Shown piece by piece: positions 28,820 through 37,754 of a DNA stretch of 64,000 nucleotides. The position numbers were made by a program, and so were the translations under genes. The stretch is taken from the NCBI RefSeq assembly GCF_028743715.1, contig NZ_CP117996.1, forward strand, positions 1,488,001 to 1,552,000, given 5' to 3'. This DNA is from Microbacterium sp. Clip185 (GTDB lineage: Bacteria > Actinomycetota > Actinomycetes > Actinomycetales > Microbacteriaceae). Numbering within the stretch: the stretch's first letter is position 1; each line of letters begins with the position of its first letter. Below the pieces are notes generated by a model. That model searched no databases, was not told the origin of the DNA, and saw nothing but the letters and a program-made list of their open reading frames with translations.

Positions 28820-30016
28820 CTACGAAGCGCTCTCCGCCGCATTCTCGACCGATTGCACGGAAGCCACAAAAGCATCGGCGATCACCTGTGCGGTTTCTCG
28901 CACCTGCCACTGCCGGGCGCCGAGCGCCAGCAGTGCGGCGCCCACCGTGTCCGCGTCGATCGATGCCGGCGGCTCCCATGCCACGCGTCGCAGCAGCTCG
29001 GGGGTCAGCAGGTTCTCGGTCGGCATCGTCAACTCCTCGGCGCGCGCTTCGACGAGCGGACGTGCCGCCTTCAGTCGGGCGTCCGCCTCGGGGTTGCGGT
29101 CGATCCATGCGCGCGGCGGAGGCAGAGCATCACTGCCGACACGCTCCAGGGGGAGATCGGTCGTCGCGCGCCCCTCCTCGATCGCCGCCCACCAGCGGTC
29201 GAGCTCCGACCGGCTTGCGCGACCGGTGAACTCCTTCACCGCGGCAAGAGCGCGTTTGCTGTCGGGTGCGGCGGCGACGGCGGCGACGAGCGCGCGGTCG
29301 GGCACCAGACGACCCGGCGACACGTCCTGCGCGATGGCGAGCTCTTCGCGCGCCTGCCAGAGTGCACGGGCGATGGCGAGGTTGCGGCGCCCCCGCAGCG
29401 TGTGCAGACCGCTCAATCGCCGCCACGGATCCGTCCGCGGCGGCTTCACGGGCCGGTCGAGCACGGCCTGGAACTCCTCCTCGGCCAGCTCGGACTTGCC
29501 CTGTTCGGCCAGCTCCGACACGAGTACGTCGCGAACGTCGATCAGATGCAGCACATCCAGTGCGGCGTACTCGAGCCAGGACTGGGGGAGCGGACGCGTC
29601 GACCAGTCCGCCGCGGAGTGCGCCTTGGCGAGCGTGATGCCCAGCGTGTCCTCGACGACCGCCCCGAGCCCGACTCGGGCGTGTCCGAGAAGCCGCGAGG
29701 CGAGCTCCGTGTCGAAGATGCGGGGTGGCTCCAATCCCAGCTCCCGCAGCGACGGGAGATCCTGGCTGGCGGCGTGCAGTACCCAGTCCGCGGTACCCAG
29801 CACGGACTGCAGGGGCGCGAAGTCGGACAGGGCGGGCGGGTCGATGAGGAACACGCCCGATCCGCGTCGATAGATCTGCACGAGGTATGCGCGCTGCGAA
29901 TAGCGGAAACCGGATGCGCGTTCCACGTCGACAGCGAACGGACCTTCACCCTCGGCGAGTCTCGCGATCGCCGACGTGAACTCTTCTTCGTCGGCGATGA
30001 CGGAGTACTCAGGCAC
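28820..30016 (-). CDS. rnd: Ribonuclease D family 3'-5' exonuclease with HRDC domain
   Basis: 398-residue DEDD-family exonuclease. The exonuclease domain (about 10-190) has FAVDVERASGFRY for Exo I (here D-V-E in place of the common D-T-E), WVLHAASQDLPSL for Exo II, and YAALDVLHL for Exo III. A HRDC domain follows (about 210-290, LHTLRGRRNLAIARALW). In E. coli this enzyme trims tRNA precursors; the substrate here is inferred. The GTG start at 30016 overlaps the DUF3000 stop by eight bases, so translation is probably coupled. 73 bases separate it from the thiolase gene, with no clear terminator. Confidence 0.9.
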   Translation of the reverse strand: MPEYSVIADEEEFTSAIARLAEGEGPFAVDVERASGFRYSQRAYLVQIYRRGSGVFLIDPPALSDFAPLQSVLGTADWVLHAASQDLPSLRELGLEPPRIFDTELASRLLGHARVGLGAVVEDTLGITLAKAHSAADWSTRPLPQSWLEYAALDVLHLIDVRDVLVSELAEQGKSELAEEEFQAVLDRPVKPPRTDPWRRLSGLHTLRGRRNLAIARALWQAREELAIAQDVSPGRLVPDRALVAAVAAAPDSKRALAAVKEFTGRASRSELDRWWAAIEEGRATTDLPLERVGSDALPPPRAWIDRNPEADARLKAARPLVEARAEELTMPTENLLTPELLRRVAWEPPASIDADTVGAALLALGARQWQVRETAQVIADAFVASVQSVENAAESAS

Positions 30017-30596
30017 GGGATGAACCCCTTCCCCGGATCTGCGCGATCCCTTCCGAGCCGGGTGGGAGCCCGGCGAGCATGCATACCAATTCTGCCCATG
30101 CTTCGACGTGACGTTCGATCTCGCCCTCGGGAGACCAGGACGCCCGCAGCTCGATCTGCGCACCGTCGCCCTCGGCGGCAAGCGACCCGAAGCCCTTGGA
30201 CAGGGTCTTGGTGGCGGTGCCGGATGCGGCGTGATAGCCAGCGCCGCGCGTCTGCAGGGCATCGACGAGCCAGGACCAGGCGACGTCTGCGACGAGCGGA
30301 TCCGTGCCGATCTCCGTGTCAAGCGGTGCTTGCGCGAAGCACACGATGCGCCAGGGAGAGTCCCAAGGCTCTGGCTCTGTCACATCGTGCAGGAGGAGGA
30401 AGCGGCCGGTGCCGAATGCGGACTCGTGCTCGCCGGGCTCGGGACGTACATCGCCAGCCAGCGCGAACGCGGCGGGGGCGATGCCGGAGGGGGCGGGAAT
30501 CTCGCGCACGACGAGGTCCTCGCGGAACGACACCTCGAGGATCCGCGCGACGGCGTCGTCGAGTGCAGACGCGGGTGCGGCTGGGTCGGAGGGCAC
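30009..30596 (-). CDS. DUF3000 family protein
   Basis: 195-residue actinobacterial DUF3000 protein of unknown function. Family features include EVSFREDLVVREIPAP, APAAFALAGDVRP, GRFLLLHDVTEPEPWDSPWR and a C-terminal VEAWAELVCMLAGLPPGSEG. No signal peptide or membrane helix is visible. It lies directly upstream of and overlapping the RNase D gene, as in many actinobacteria, which suggests a linked role in RNA metabolism, though that is only a guess by context. TAGTCT sits six bases before its GTG start. Confidence 0.88.
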   Translation of the reverse strand: MPSDPAAPASALDDAVARILEVSFREDLVVREIPAPSGIAPAAFALAGDVRPEPGEHESAFGTGRFLLLHDVTEPEPWDSPWRIVCFAQAPLDTEIGTDPLVADVAWSWLVDALQTRGAGYHAASGTATKTLSKGFGSLAAEGDGAQIELRASWSPEGEIERHVEAWAELVCMLAGLPPGSEGIAQIRGRGSSRA

Positions 30597-30602
30597 GGCG
30601 AC

Positions 30603-30612
30603 AGACTAGAGT
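30603..30612. promoter_or_regulatory. Overlapping divergent -10 elements
   Basis: TAGTCT on the minus strand (30603-30608) ends six bases before the DUF3000 GTG. TAGAGT on the plus strand (30607-30612) lies nine bases before the hydrolase ATG. The two hexamers share two bases in the sequence AGACTAGAGT. The whole divergent region is only 25 bases. Confidence 0.55.
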
Positions 30613-30621
30613 GAAGCCACG

Positions 30622-31845
30622 ATGTTGGACTCCAGGCGCGCCGCCCGCCATGGCGCCTCACCCACAGCCCTCGCCCTCTTCCGCGGCGCAGCCGTCGCCC
30701 TCGCGACCGCGACCGCGTTGTGCTCCGCTCTGATCGGGGCCGTCGCCATCCGCGTCGCGCGTCAGGTCGTGACGCCCGCCGGGCGTCGGGCAGACACCCG
30801 CATCCTTGCGCTCGATCCGGCGTCGCAGACGATCACCCTCGAGCGCAATGACGACACCGAGCTTCCCGGGCGCTACGGACTGTTCACCCGCGGCACCGAG
30901 GACTACGTCAAGCTCGGCAGCGTCCTCGCCGAGAACGAAGCGGGCGTCAAGCGCAAACTGCTCACACACGTCGGCCAGGATGCGCGGCTCTCCGCCGAAG
31001 CGGCCTTCAGCGGCTGGTACTTCGACCGCCCCGAACAGCTGCAGCTGCCCTTCACCTCGCAGCTCATCGGTTCGGCAGTCGGGCCGTGCCCCGCGTGGCT
31101 CTTCCCCGCGGAGCAGGAGACGGATCTGTGGTGCATCCAGATCCACGGCCGCGGCACGACGCGGGCAGAATGCCTCCGCGCCGTGCCCCTCATGCACGGC
31201 TTGGGGATCACGACGCTCGTCGTCTCGTACCGCAACGACGGCGAGGCGCCGCGCAGCCGCACGGGAACCTACGGGCTCGGTGCCACGGAGTGGCGCGATG
31301 TGGACGCGGCGATCGGATTCGCCCGCCGCAACGGCGCGCGCCGCATCCTGCTCATGGGATGGTCGATGGGGGGCGCGATCGCGCTCCAGCTGGCGCTCAG
31401 CTCGGCGCACCGCGACATGATCGCCGGTGTGGTGCTGGACTCGCCGGTGATCGACTGGCGTGTCGTGCTCGACTACCAGGCGGGCCTCATGAAACTGCCT
31501 CCTACGGTGACGAAACTCGCCATCTCTGCGCTCGAGTCGGACTGGGGGACGGCCTTCACCCGCACCGGAACGCCGATCCCGTTCGACCGCCTCGACGTCG
31601 TCGCCCGTGCGGACGAACTGCGCGACCCGATCCTGATCCTGCACAGCGACGACGACGGCTTCGTCCCCTCGGATGCGTCGCACAGCCTTCGTCAGGCGCG
31701 CCCCGACCTCGTCGAGCTCGAGGTCTTCGAGGTGGCCCGCCACACGAAGCTGTGGAACTACGACGCGCAGCGGTGGAGCAGCCGCATCCGGGAATGGGTG
31801 CGCGCGCACGGTCTCACGCCGACGGTCGAGCCCGCAGATAGCTGA
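30622..31845 (+). CDS. Alpha/beta hydrolase with N-terminal membrane anchor
   Basis: 407-residue protein. A short basic N-terminus is followed by one hydrophobic helix (about residues 18-46), then an extracytoplasmic domain of about 110 residues without clear similarity, and a C-terminal alpha/beta hydrolase domain. The nucleophile elbow is GWSMGGA (Ser about 253), with the acid region LILHSDDDGFVPSDASH and the His in EVARHTKLWNYD. The oxyanion region is CIQIHGRGTTR. The substrate is unknown. The start codon lacks a ribosome site but has TAGAGT nine bases upstream. Its last 32 bases overlap the RibD-C gene on the opposite strand. Confidence 0.85.
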   Translation: MLDSRRAARHGASPTALALFRGAAVALATATALCSALIGAVAIRVARQVVTPAGRRADTRILALDPASQTITLERNDDTELPGRYGLFTRGTEDYVKLGSVLAENEAGVKRKLLTHVGQDARLSAEAAFSGWYFDRPEQLQLPFTSQLIGSAVGPCPAWLFPAEQETDLWCIQIHGRGTTRAECLRAVPLMHGLGITTLVVSYRNDGEAPRSRTGTYGLGATEWRDVDAAIGFARRNGARRILLMGWSMGGAIALQLALSSAHRDMIAGVVLDSPVIDWRVVLDYQAGLMKLPPTVTKLAISALESDWGTAFTRTGTPIPFDRLDVVARADELRDPILILHSDDDGFVPSDASHSLRQARPDLVELEVFEVARHTKLWNYDAQRWSSRIREWVRAHGLTPTVEPADS

Positions 31846-32524
31846 AGCCGGAGTCGTCAACGAGCAGCCCATGCGGGGCTCTGAGCGCATGCCCTTCGGG
31901 AACGCGGATGAACGGCGCCGGCGCCGGCACGAGCTGCGGCGCAACGGACACACAGAACTCGTCGATGACACCTGACCGAGCGAATTGCGAGGCGAGCGTG
32001 GGCCCGCCCTCGCAGACGACACGCAGCCAGCCACGGTCGGCGAAGGCCGAGATGACGCGGGAGGGGTCGAGATCATCGCCCGGAACCGCGATGACATCGA
32101 GTCCGAGGCCGTCGCTGTTGTGCCTCACGGTGTCGGCATCGCGCTCCGCGCACACGAGGAAGACGCGGGCGGTGTCGTCGTCGGGCGCCAGCCGATGGCC
32201 TTCGAGTCGTCCCGTCCGCGTGACGATCGCCAGCCGGGTGCGCTTGGGCACGACGTACCGCTCGGCGCGCACGCTCTGAGCGCCCACCACGACGACATCG
32301 CTCCATCCGCGGATGACCCCGAGAATACGTCGGTCGACGGGGCTCGAGAGCGTGTCGCTCGTGCCGTCGGCACCCGTCGCCGAACCCGTCAACGACGTGA
32401 TCATGTTGAGCCGCACCGACCGCTCCTCGGCCGGCTCGTATTCGGCGCGCAGCCACTCGAGACCCGTGTCGTCGCCGGCATCGATGCGCTCGAGCGGTCG
32501 CGGGATGACGCGCGTGAGATGCAT
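31814..32524 (-). CDS. RibD C-terminal domain / dihydrofolate reductase-like protein
   Basis: 236-residue protein with the RibD C-terminal (pyrimidine reductase) fold related to dihydrofolate reductase. Family features are RLNMITSLTGSATGADGTSD near residue 38, DVVVVGAQSVRAERYVVP for NADPH binding, and WLRVVCEGGPTLASQFARSGVIDEF. It has no deaminase domain, so it is not complete RibD. Such stand-alone proteins are common in actinobacteria and their substrate is mostly unknown. It starts two bases after the sufE stop and is likely co-transcribed with sseA and sufE. Confidence 0.85.
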   Translation of the reverse strand: MHLTRVIPRPLERIDAGDDTGLEWLRAEYEPAEERSVRLNMITSLTGSATGADGTSDTLSSPVDRRILGVIRGWSDVVVVGAQSVRAERYVVPKRTRLAIVTRTGRLEGHRLAPDDDTARVFLVCAERDADTVRHNSDGLGLDVIAVPGDDLDPSRVISAFADRGWLRVVCEGGPTLASQFARSGVIDEFCVSVAPQLVPAPAPFIRVPEGHALRAPHGLLVDDSGFSYLRARPSA

Positions 32525-32526
32525 CG

Positions 32527-32976
32527 TCAGGCGCCGCTCTTGCGCACGATCTGTCGCTTCGCGCGAAGGAGCATCCCGGTCATCCCCGCGATGCGCAGGG
32601 GAGAGACCGCTCGCGTCAGCCCGAGGCTCTGCGGGTAGTCGTCGGGTACGGCGAGGGCGTCTGCCGCGGTGAGACCGGTCAGCCCCTGGGCGAGGATGCT
32701 CGCGAATCCGCGCGTCGTCGGGGCCTCCGCCGGAGCCGTGGCGTGCATCGCGACGATGCTGTCGTCGTCGACATCCACGACGATGTACACGGGCGACTGG
32801 CACTCGGCGACCCGTTCGCACAGTTCGGGATGCCCCTCGTACTCCGCCGGGATGGGCGGCAGCTCCTGCGAGAACTCCAGAAGAAGCTGCAGGCGTTCGG
32901 GTTCGGCGAGCGCGAGGAAGTCCTCACGGATCTCGGCGAGCTTCTCGGGGAGGGCGCTGTCGGTCATCCGCGACAT
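32527..32976 (-). CDS. sufE: SufE family cysteine desulfuration protein
   Basis: 149-residue SufE protein, which accepts persulfide sulfur from a cysteine desulfurase and passes it on for Fe-S cluster assembly. The active-site Cys is C59 in VAECQSPVYIVVD, and features PIPAEYEGHPELCERV and TRGFASILAQGL are typical. An ATG three codons downstream (32967) is an alternative start. It follows the rhodanese gene sseA by 15 bases, an arrangement common in actinobacteria, and precedes the RibD-C gene by two bases. Confidence 0.92.
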   Translation of the reverse strand: MSRMTDSALPEKLAEIREDFLALAEPERLQLLLEFSQELPPIPAEYEGHPELCERVAECQSPVYIVVDVDDDSIVAMHATAPAEAPTTRGFASILAQGLTGLTAADALAVPDDYPQSLGLTRAVSPLRIAGMTGMLLRAKRQIVRKSGA

Positions 32977-32991
32977 TCTCGCACGCGGCGT

Positions 32992-33894
32992 CTAGCGTCC
33001 GGGCACCTGGCCCGGCTCCGAGCCGGTGACGATGGGAACGCGCACAGCGCTGCCCCATTCGGTCCACGAGCCGTCGTAGTTGCGGACGTCCTCGAAGCCG
33101 AGAAGGTGCTTCAGCACGAACCAGGTGTGGCTGGAGCGCTCACCGATCCGGCAGTACGCGACGACCGGTTCGCCGTCGGTAAGTCCGGCCTCATCGCGGT
33201 AGATGGCATCCAGCTCGGTCCGCGACTTGAACGTGCCGTCCTCCGCGACGGCGCGCGCCCACGGCACGCTCTGCGCGGACGGGATGTGACCGGCGCGCAG
33301 CGCGCCCTCCTCGGGATATGCGGGCGCGCTCGTGCGCTCGCCCGAGTACTCCTCGGGGGACCGCACGTCGATCAGCGGGTGCCCGAGGTGTGCCAGCACG
33401 TCCTCCTTGTAGGCCCGCAGGATGCTGTCGTCGCGCTCGACGACGGGGTACTCGGTGTGCGGCCGGTGCACGGGATCGGTCGTGATCTCGCGTCCTTCGG
33501 CGATCCAGCGGTCGCGGCCGCCGTCGAGCAGCCGGACGTCCTCGTGGCCGAACAGCGAGAACACCCACAGGGCGTACGCGGCCCACCAGTTGTTCTTGTC
33601 GCCGTAGATGACGACGGTGTCGTCGCGCGAGATGCCCTTGCGGCTGAGGAGGTCGGCGAACCCGGCGCCGTCGACGTAGTCGCGCACGACGGGGTCGTTC
33701 AGCTCGGTGTGCCAATCGACCTTCACCGCACCCGGGATGTGGCCCGTCTCGTACAGCAGTACGTCCTCGTCGGACTCCACGACGACGAGTCCGGGCGTTC
33801 CCAGGCGCTCCTGCAACCACTCGGTGGTCACGAGTCGCTCCGGGTGGGCGTAGGCCGCGAACTTCTCTGAGGTGGAATCGAGGTCGACGGGCAC
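32992..33894 (-). CDS. sseA: Thiosulfate sulfurtransferase (rhodanese, two domains)
   Basis: 300-residue tandem-rhodanese protein that transfers sulfane sulfur. The N-terminal domain is inactive in the usual way ([16 protein letters not shown] lacks the loop Cys). The C-terminal domain carries the catalytic loop [13 protein letters not shown] with C248. The CRIGERS form fits thiosulfate rather than 3-mercaptopyruvate specificity, but this is not decisive. The GTG start at 33894 has AGGAG six bases upstream; the frame upstream has no similarity. It is the first gene of the sseA-sufE-ribD-C unit and diverges from zapE. Confidence 0.92.
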   Translation of the reverse strand: MPVDLDSTSEKFAAYAHPERLVTTEWLQERLGTPGLVVVESDEDVLLYETGHIPGAVKVDWHTELNDPVVRDYVDGAGFADLLSRKGISRDDTVVIYGDKNNWWAAYALWVFSLFGHEDVRLLDGGRDRWIAEGREITTDPVHRPHTEYPVVERDDSILRAYKEDVLAHLGHPLIDVRSPEEYSGERTSAPAYPEEGALRAGHIPSAQSVPWARAVAEDGTFKSRTELDAIYRDEAGLTDGEPVVAYCRIGERSSHTWFVLKHLLGFEDVRNYDGSWTEWGSAVRVPIVTGSEPGQVPGR

Positions 33895-34016
33895 GGGGTT
33901 CTCCTGTTCAGCCGGGGCGTGACAGACCCCGTAAAGTGGGGAAGTCGCCTGATCGAGCCTAGGTTCGTGTCGCCGCGTCCGCATCCACCCCGTAACCGTG
34001 TGACACAGGATTCCGC

Positions 34017-35051
34017 ATGACTTCGCCCGCGCATCAGAACGCCTTCGTTCACCTCGCCGAGCGGTCTCCGCAGGTGACCGGCGCGGACATGGTCGCCTCT
34101 CTCGTTCCGCCGCCGCAGTTCGCCGACGCGAGCTTCGACACGTACCGTGCGGATGATGCCTTCCCCTCGCAGGCCGAGGCCAAGCAGGTCCTCCGCGAGT
34201 TCGCCGGGGCGGTTGCCGAGGCGCCGAAGCGCGGACTCTTCCGCCGCGCCCCCCGAGCACCCGAGCGCAAGCCCGGCGTGTACCTGGACGGCGGGTTCGG
34301 CGTCGGCAAGACTCACCTGCTCGCATCGATCTATCACGCGATGCCCGCGCGCCGGAAGTACTTCGGATCGTTCATCGAGTACACGGCTCTGGTGGGCGCT
34401 CTCGGCTACCAGCAGACGGTGGAACTGTTCCGCGGTTCCGACCTGCTGTGCATCGACGAGTTCGAGCTGGATGACCCGGGCGACACGATGGTGATGACGC
34501 GATTGCTCGGCGAGCTCGTCGCATCCGGCACCAAGCTCGCCGCCACCTCCAACACGCCGCCCAACGCGCTGGGCGAGGGACGTTTCGCCGCACAGGACTT
34601 CCTCCGGGAGATCCAGGCGATGTCGGCATCGTTCGAGACCCTGCGGATCGACGGTGTCGACTACCGCCAACGTGCCGTCGACGGTCATGCCGTCGTTCTG
34701 GATGCGGGCGCGTATGAGAGCGCGCTCGTCGATGCCGCGTCAACTGGTGTCGCCTCCGAAGACGAGTTCGCGGCTCTCATTGCGCACCTGGCAAAGGTTC
34801 ATCCGTCGCGCTACATCCGTCTCATCGACGGCGTCACGACCATCGGGCTGCGCGATGTGCAGCAGCTGACCGACCAGTCCGCGGCCCTTCGCTTCGTCGC
34901 TTTCGTCGACCGCGCCTACGACGCGCAGATTCCCGTGCGGGCGACCGGCACGGCTCTCGACCAGGTCTTCGGCGATGAGATGCTCGCGGGCGGCTACCGC
35001 AAGAAGTACCTGCGCGCCATCTCACGTCTGATCGCCCTCACCCACTCCTGA
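34017..35051 (+). CDS. zapE: ZapE-like AFG1 family ATPase
   Basis: 344-residue P-loop ATPase of the AFG1/ZapE family. Walker A is [14 protein letters not shown] (about residue 92), Walker B is [12 protein letters not shown], and [14 protein letters not shown] matches the sensor region with the family-specific ATSNxxP motif. E. coli ZapE interacts with the Z ring and mitochondrial AFG1 helps degrade membrane proteins; the role in actinobacteria is not established. AGGA lies seven bases before the ATG. It diverges from sseA and ends 193 bases before the ammonium transporter. Confidence 0.9.
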   Translation: MTSPAHQNAFVHLAERSPQVTGADMVASLVPPPQFADASFDTYRADDAFPSQAEAKQVLREFAGAVAEAPKRGLFRRAPRAPERKPGVYLDGGFGVGKTHLLASIYHAMPARRKYFGSFIEYTALVGALGYQQTVELFRGSDLLCIDEFELDDPGDTMVMTRLLGELVASGTKLAATSNTPPNALGEGRFAAQDFLREIQAMSASFETLRIDGVDYRQRAVDGHAVVLDAGAYESALVDAASTGVASEDEFAALIAHLAKVHPSRYIRLIDGVTTIGLRDVQQLTDQSAALRFVAFVDRAYDAQIPVRATGTALDQVFGDEMLAGGYRKKYLRAISRLIALTHS

Positions 35052-35090
35052 GCGGCGATCCCTGGCGGGTTCCCGGTGTGAGGAAACCTG

Positions 35091-35118
35091 TTGTTTACCG
35101 TGGCGGGCGCGCTGTAAC
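35091..35118 (+). promoter_or_regulatory. Candidate amt promoter
   Basis: TTGTTT (35091-35096), a 16-base spacer and TGTAAC (35113-35118), four of six consensus matches at the -10. The -10 overlaps the GlnR-like box, and the start codon lies about 125 bases downstream. Confidence 0.4.
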
Positions 35119-35129
35119 AAGGCCGAAAC
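35114..35129 (+). promoter_or_regulatory. GlnR-box-like site upstream of amt
   Basis: GTAAC, six bases, GAAAC: an exact match to one a/b unit of the actinobacterial GlnR operator (GTNAC-N6-GNAAC). No second unit with regular spacing is seen on either side. GlnR controls nitrogen genes including amtB in Streptomyces and mycobacteria. Confidence 0.5.
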
Positions 35130-35244
35130 ACCATTCGCGCACCGCTGGAATTCCTTCTCGACAAACTGTGGACGTCCTGAAGCACCGCTACCCGATCTGC
35201 GGTCCTCGGACACCTCGAGTAACACGACATGGATGAGGAATTTC

Positions 35245-36471
35245 ATGGATAGCGGAAATCTCGCCTGGGCCGTCACTGCGACGGCACTGGTGCTCTTCAT
35301 GACGCCGGGCGTCGCGTTCTTCTACGGAGGACTCGTCAAGGCCAAGAGCGTCGTCAGCATGATGATGATGAGCTTCGGCGCGCTCGGCCTGGTCAGCGTT
35401 CTGTGGATCCTCTACGGGTTCAACATGAGCACGGTCACCGACGTGATGCAGTTCTCGGGCAACCCCTTCTCCGACTTCGGTATGGGGTCGGTGGGAGACA
35501 ACAGCCTCGTGGGCGCCACCTACGGCGCGACGTTCGCGATCATCACGGTCGCCCTGATCTCGGGAGCGATCGCCGACCGCGCCAAGTTCGGTGCCTGGAT
35601 GATCTTCGCGGGTGTGTGGGCCACCGTCGTCTACTTCCCCGTCGCGGCCTGGGTCTGGGGCGGTGGCTGGATCATGCAGCTCGGCACGACCTTCGGCTTC
35701 TCGACCGAGGTCATCGACTACGCCGGTGGTACCGCCGTGCACATCAACGCGGGCGCGGCCGCCCTCGCCCTTGCGCTCGTCCTCGGTAAGCGCATCGGCT
35801 TCCAGAAGGGCATCACGAAGCCCCACAACGTGCCGCTGGTCATGCTCGGTGCGGCCATCCTCTGGTTCGGCTGGTTCGGTTTCAACGCGGGTGCGCAGGG
35901 CACCGCGGGACTGCTGGGTGCTGAGGATTCCTCCGTCGGTCTCATCATCATCAACACGCTGGGTGCGACTGCAGCGGCGATCATCGGCTGGCTCGTCGTC
36001 GAGAAGCTCAAGGACGGCAAGGCCACCTCGGTGGGTGCGGCCTCGGGCGCTGTCGCCGGTCTCGTCGCCATCACCCCCGCGTGTGCGAACCTCACGCCCG
36101 GCTGGGCGCTGCTCCTCGGTGTGCTCACCGGTGCGGTCTGCGCCCTGGCGATCGAGCTCAAGTGGAAGCTCGGCTATGACGACTCCCTCGATGTGGTCGG
36201 CATCCACCTCGTCGGCGGTCTGATCGGAACGATCTACCTCGGCTTCTTCGCAACCGAAACCGGCCTGTTCGTCGGCGGTAACTACGAGCAGCTCGTGGTG
36301 CAGGTCATCGCGGCACTGGGTGTTCTGGTCTACTCCTTCGTCGTCGCCTGGATCATCGGCTTCGCGATCGAGAAGACGATGGGCTTCCGCATCAAGAACG
36401 AGGACGAGCTCGCCGGCGTGGACTCCACGGTTCACGGCGAGGAGGGTTACTCGCTCGCCGAGCAGTCCTGA
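35245..36471 (+). CDS. amt: Ammonium transporter (Amt family)
   Basis: 408-residue membrane protein with about eleven helices that conducts ammonium. Family features are LVLFMTPGVAFFYGGLV near the N-terminus, the signature DYAGGTAVHINAGAAALALAL (first twenty residues shown in part: DYAGGTAVHINAGAA), WFGWFGFNAG, and DVVGIHLVGGL with the second pore His. The ATG at 35245 has GAGGAA five bases upstream and is preferred over an ATG at 35233. No glnK follows; a terminator ends the transcript, so it stands alone. A GlnR-type box lies 116 bases upstream. Confidence 0.96.
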   Translation: MDSGNLAWAVTATALVLFMTPGVAFFYGGLVKAKSVVSMMMMSFGALGLVSVLWILYGFNMSTVTDVMQFSGNPFSDFGMGSVGDNSLVGATYGATFAIITVALISGAIADRAKFGAWMIFAGVWATVVYFPVAAWVWGGGWIMQLGTTFGFSTEVIDYAGGTAVHINAGAAALALALVLGKRIGFQKGITKPHNVPLVMLGAAILWFGWFGFNAGAQGTAGLLGAEDSSVGLIIINTLGATAAAIIGWLVVEKLKDGKATSVGAASGAVAGLVAITPACANLTPGWALLLGVLTGAVCALAIELKWKLGYDDSLDVVGIHLVGGLIGTIYLGFFATETGLFVGGNYEQLVVQVIAALGVLVYSFVVAWIIGFAIEKTMGFRIKNEDELAGVDSTVHGEEGYSLAEQS

Positions 36472-36487
36472 CACATCGATTCCAGCG

Positions 36488-36527
36488 GGAGAGGGCGTCG
36501 CGGGTCACCGCGGCGCCCTCTCCTTTC
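36488..36527 (+). terminator. Rho-independent terminator of amt
   Basis: A GGAGAGGGCG / CGCCCTCTCC stem with a further inner CGCGG/CCGCG pairing, followed by TTTC, 16 bases after the amt stop. Confidence 0.8.
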
Positions 36528-36554
36528 GGTGCCTGCGGCATCCGTCGGGCTGGA

Positions 36555-36560
36555 TAGGCT
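36555..36560 (+). promoter_or_regulatory. Leaderless -10 element of the PemK-like gene
   Basis: TAGGCT ends six bases before the ATG at 36567, with no ribosome site between. Confidence 0.5.
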
Positions 36561-36566
36561 GGCCCG

Positions 36567-37028
36567 ATGGGTCTGCTCTCCCGCCTCGGCCGCGGTGTCC
36601 TGCGCCTGGTGCGCCCCGCGCCGTCGTCGCAGACGTACGAGGTGGATCCCCGTTCCATCGACCGGCTGAGGCTTACGTACGCACCGCGTCCCGATGGGAT
36701 TCCGGATGCGGGGGAGATCGTCTGGACGTGGGTGCCCTACGCCGAACGCGACGGGCGCGGCAAGGACCGCCCCGTGCTCGTCGTGGCGCGTCAGAGCCGC
36801 GACCGCGTGTACGCGGTCAAACTGACCAGTCGCGCACACGCCGGCTCGGATGCCTATGTGGCACTGGGTGCGGGCGGATGGGACCCGCAGCGTCGCCCCT
36901 CGTGGGCGGACATCGATCAGCTGTACAGCGTGTCGCATGCCGGTCTGCGTCGCGAGGGAGCGACGCTCGACGCGGCACGCTTCGCTCGTGTCGCCGACGC
37001 GTTGCGCGCCCGGTTCGGCTGGCGTTGA
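36567..37028 (+). CDS. PemK/MazF-like protein without a neighbouring antitoxin
   Basis: 153-residue protein whose C-terminal two thirds match the PemK/MazF family of toxin-type endoribonucleases: GEIVWTWVPYAERDG for the first strand and loop, KDRPVLVVARQ for the conserved RPxLVV strand, and KLTSRAHAG. A 45-residue N-terminal extension is not typical of MazF. No antitoxin gene lies upstream (amt with its terminator) or downstream (convergent pentapeptide gene). It may be a domesticated or non-toxic member. Family assignment is good; activity is uncertain. Confidence 0.78.
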   Translation: MGLLSRLGRGVLRLVRPAPSSQTYEVDPRSIDRLRLTYAPRPDGIPDAGEIVWTWVPYAERDGRGKDRPVLVVARQSRDRVYAVKLTSRAHAGSDAYVALGAGGWDPQRRPSWADIDQLYSVSHAGLRREGATLDAARFARVADALRARFGWR

Positions 37029-37031
37029 GTT

Positions 37032-37688
37032 TCAGTCGTCGCTGATCGATAGGCCCACGTGCGCCGCGAGAAGCGGTGCCAGCTGCAGGGCCTGATCGTG
37101 CGTGATCGTGGCGCCGGACAGTTGGCCGACGCCCGCGACGGATGAGAGCGCTGCGCCTCTGAGATCGACATCCGCCAAGACCGCCCGAGGCAGCTCGAGC
37201 GAGGCGATTCGCGTGTCGGTGAACCGCACCCGCCGGCAGCGTGCGTCGGCCAGATCGAGTTCGTCGATGGCGCAGTCGGTGAACTGGACGTCGAGCAGCT
37301 CAGAGCCGCGCAGGTTCACGAAGCCGAGGCGGCATCCCATGAAGTGGATGCTGCGCAGCGAGCTGTCGTATGCGGTGAGGGCGCCGATACGGCCGCTCAG
37401 ATGCGCGTCGGACCAGTCTGTGCCCGCGGCATCCATCACGGGAACGTCCAGCGCTTCGAAGGCGACCTCGAGCAGGCCCGCGCCGCGCATGTGCAACTCG
37501 GGGACGGCGAAGCGGCCGAAGCGGACCCCGTCGAGCCTGGCGTCGGTGAGATCGGTGGGGGAATGCCTCTCGACGGTGACTCTCACGCCCGTCACCGCCG
37601 CCCCGGCGCGCAGCTGTCCAGGGCTGCCCTCCGCGAGGTCGTCGAGGTGCAGGGTGTTCAGCTGCGGGGGCGCCGGCGGAAAGGCCAT
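37032..37688 (-). CDS. Pentapeptide-repeat protein
   Basis: 218-residue protein built mainly of pentapeptide-like repeats A(D/N)LXX, for example DARLDGVRFGRFAVPEL, FVNLRGSELLDVQF, ELDLADARCRRVRF and VLADVDLRGAALSSV, predicted to form a right-handed quadrilateral beta helix. Function is unknown; some members protect gyrase, but nothing here shows that. It has no signal peptide. The ATG at 37688 was chosen for the beginning of the protein-like composition. It converges with the PemK-like gene with three bases between, and diverges from a small membrane protein. Confidence 0.82.
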   Translation of the reverse strand: MAFPPAPPQLNTLHLDDLAEGSPGQLRAGAAVTGVRVTVERHSPTDLTDARLDGVRFGRFAVPELHMRGAGLLEVAFEALDVPVMDAAGTDWSDAHLSGRIGALTAYDSSLRSIHFMGCRLGFVNLRGSELLDVQFTDCAIDELDLADARCRRVRFTDTRIASLELPRAVLADVDLRGAALSSVAGVGQLSGATITHDQALQLAPLLAAHVGLSISDD

Positions 37689-37754
37689 GCATTCATCCTG
37701 GCGTGTGCCGTTCGGATGCGCGAAGAGGGATGTCGATCCGTGAGTGCTCGCCGA

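Noticed and set aside
33895..34016. A second GlnR-like GTAAC in the sseA-zapE gap
   Set aside because: Only a lone GTAAC is present, without the six-base-spaced GNAAC partner.
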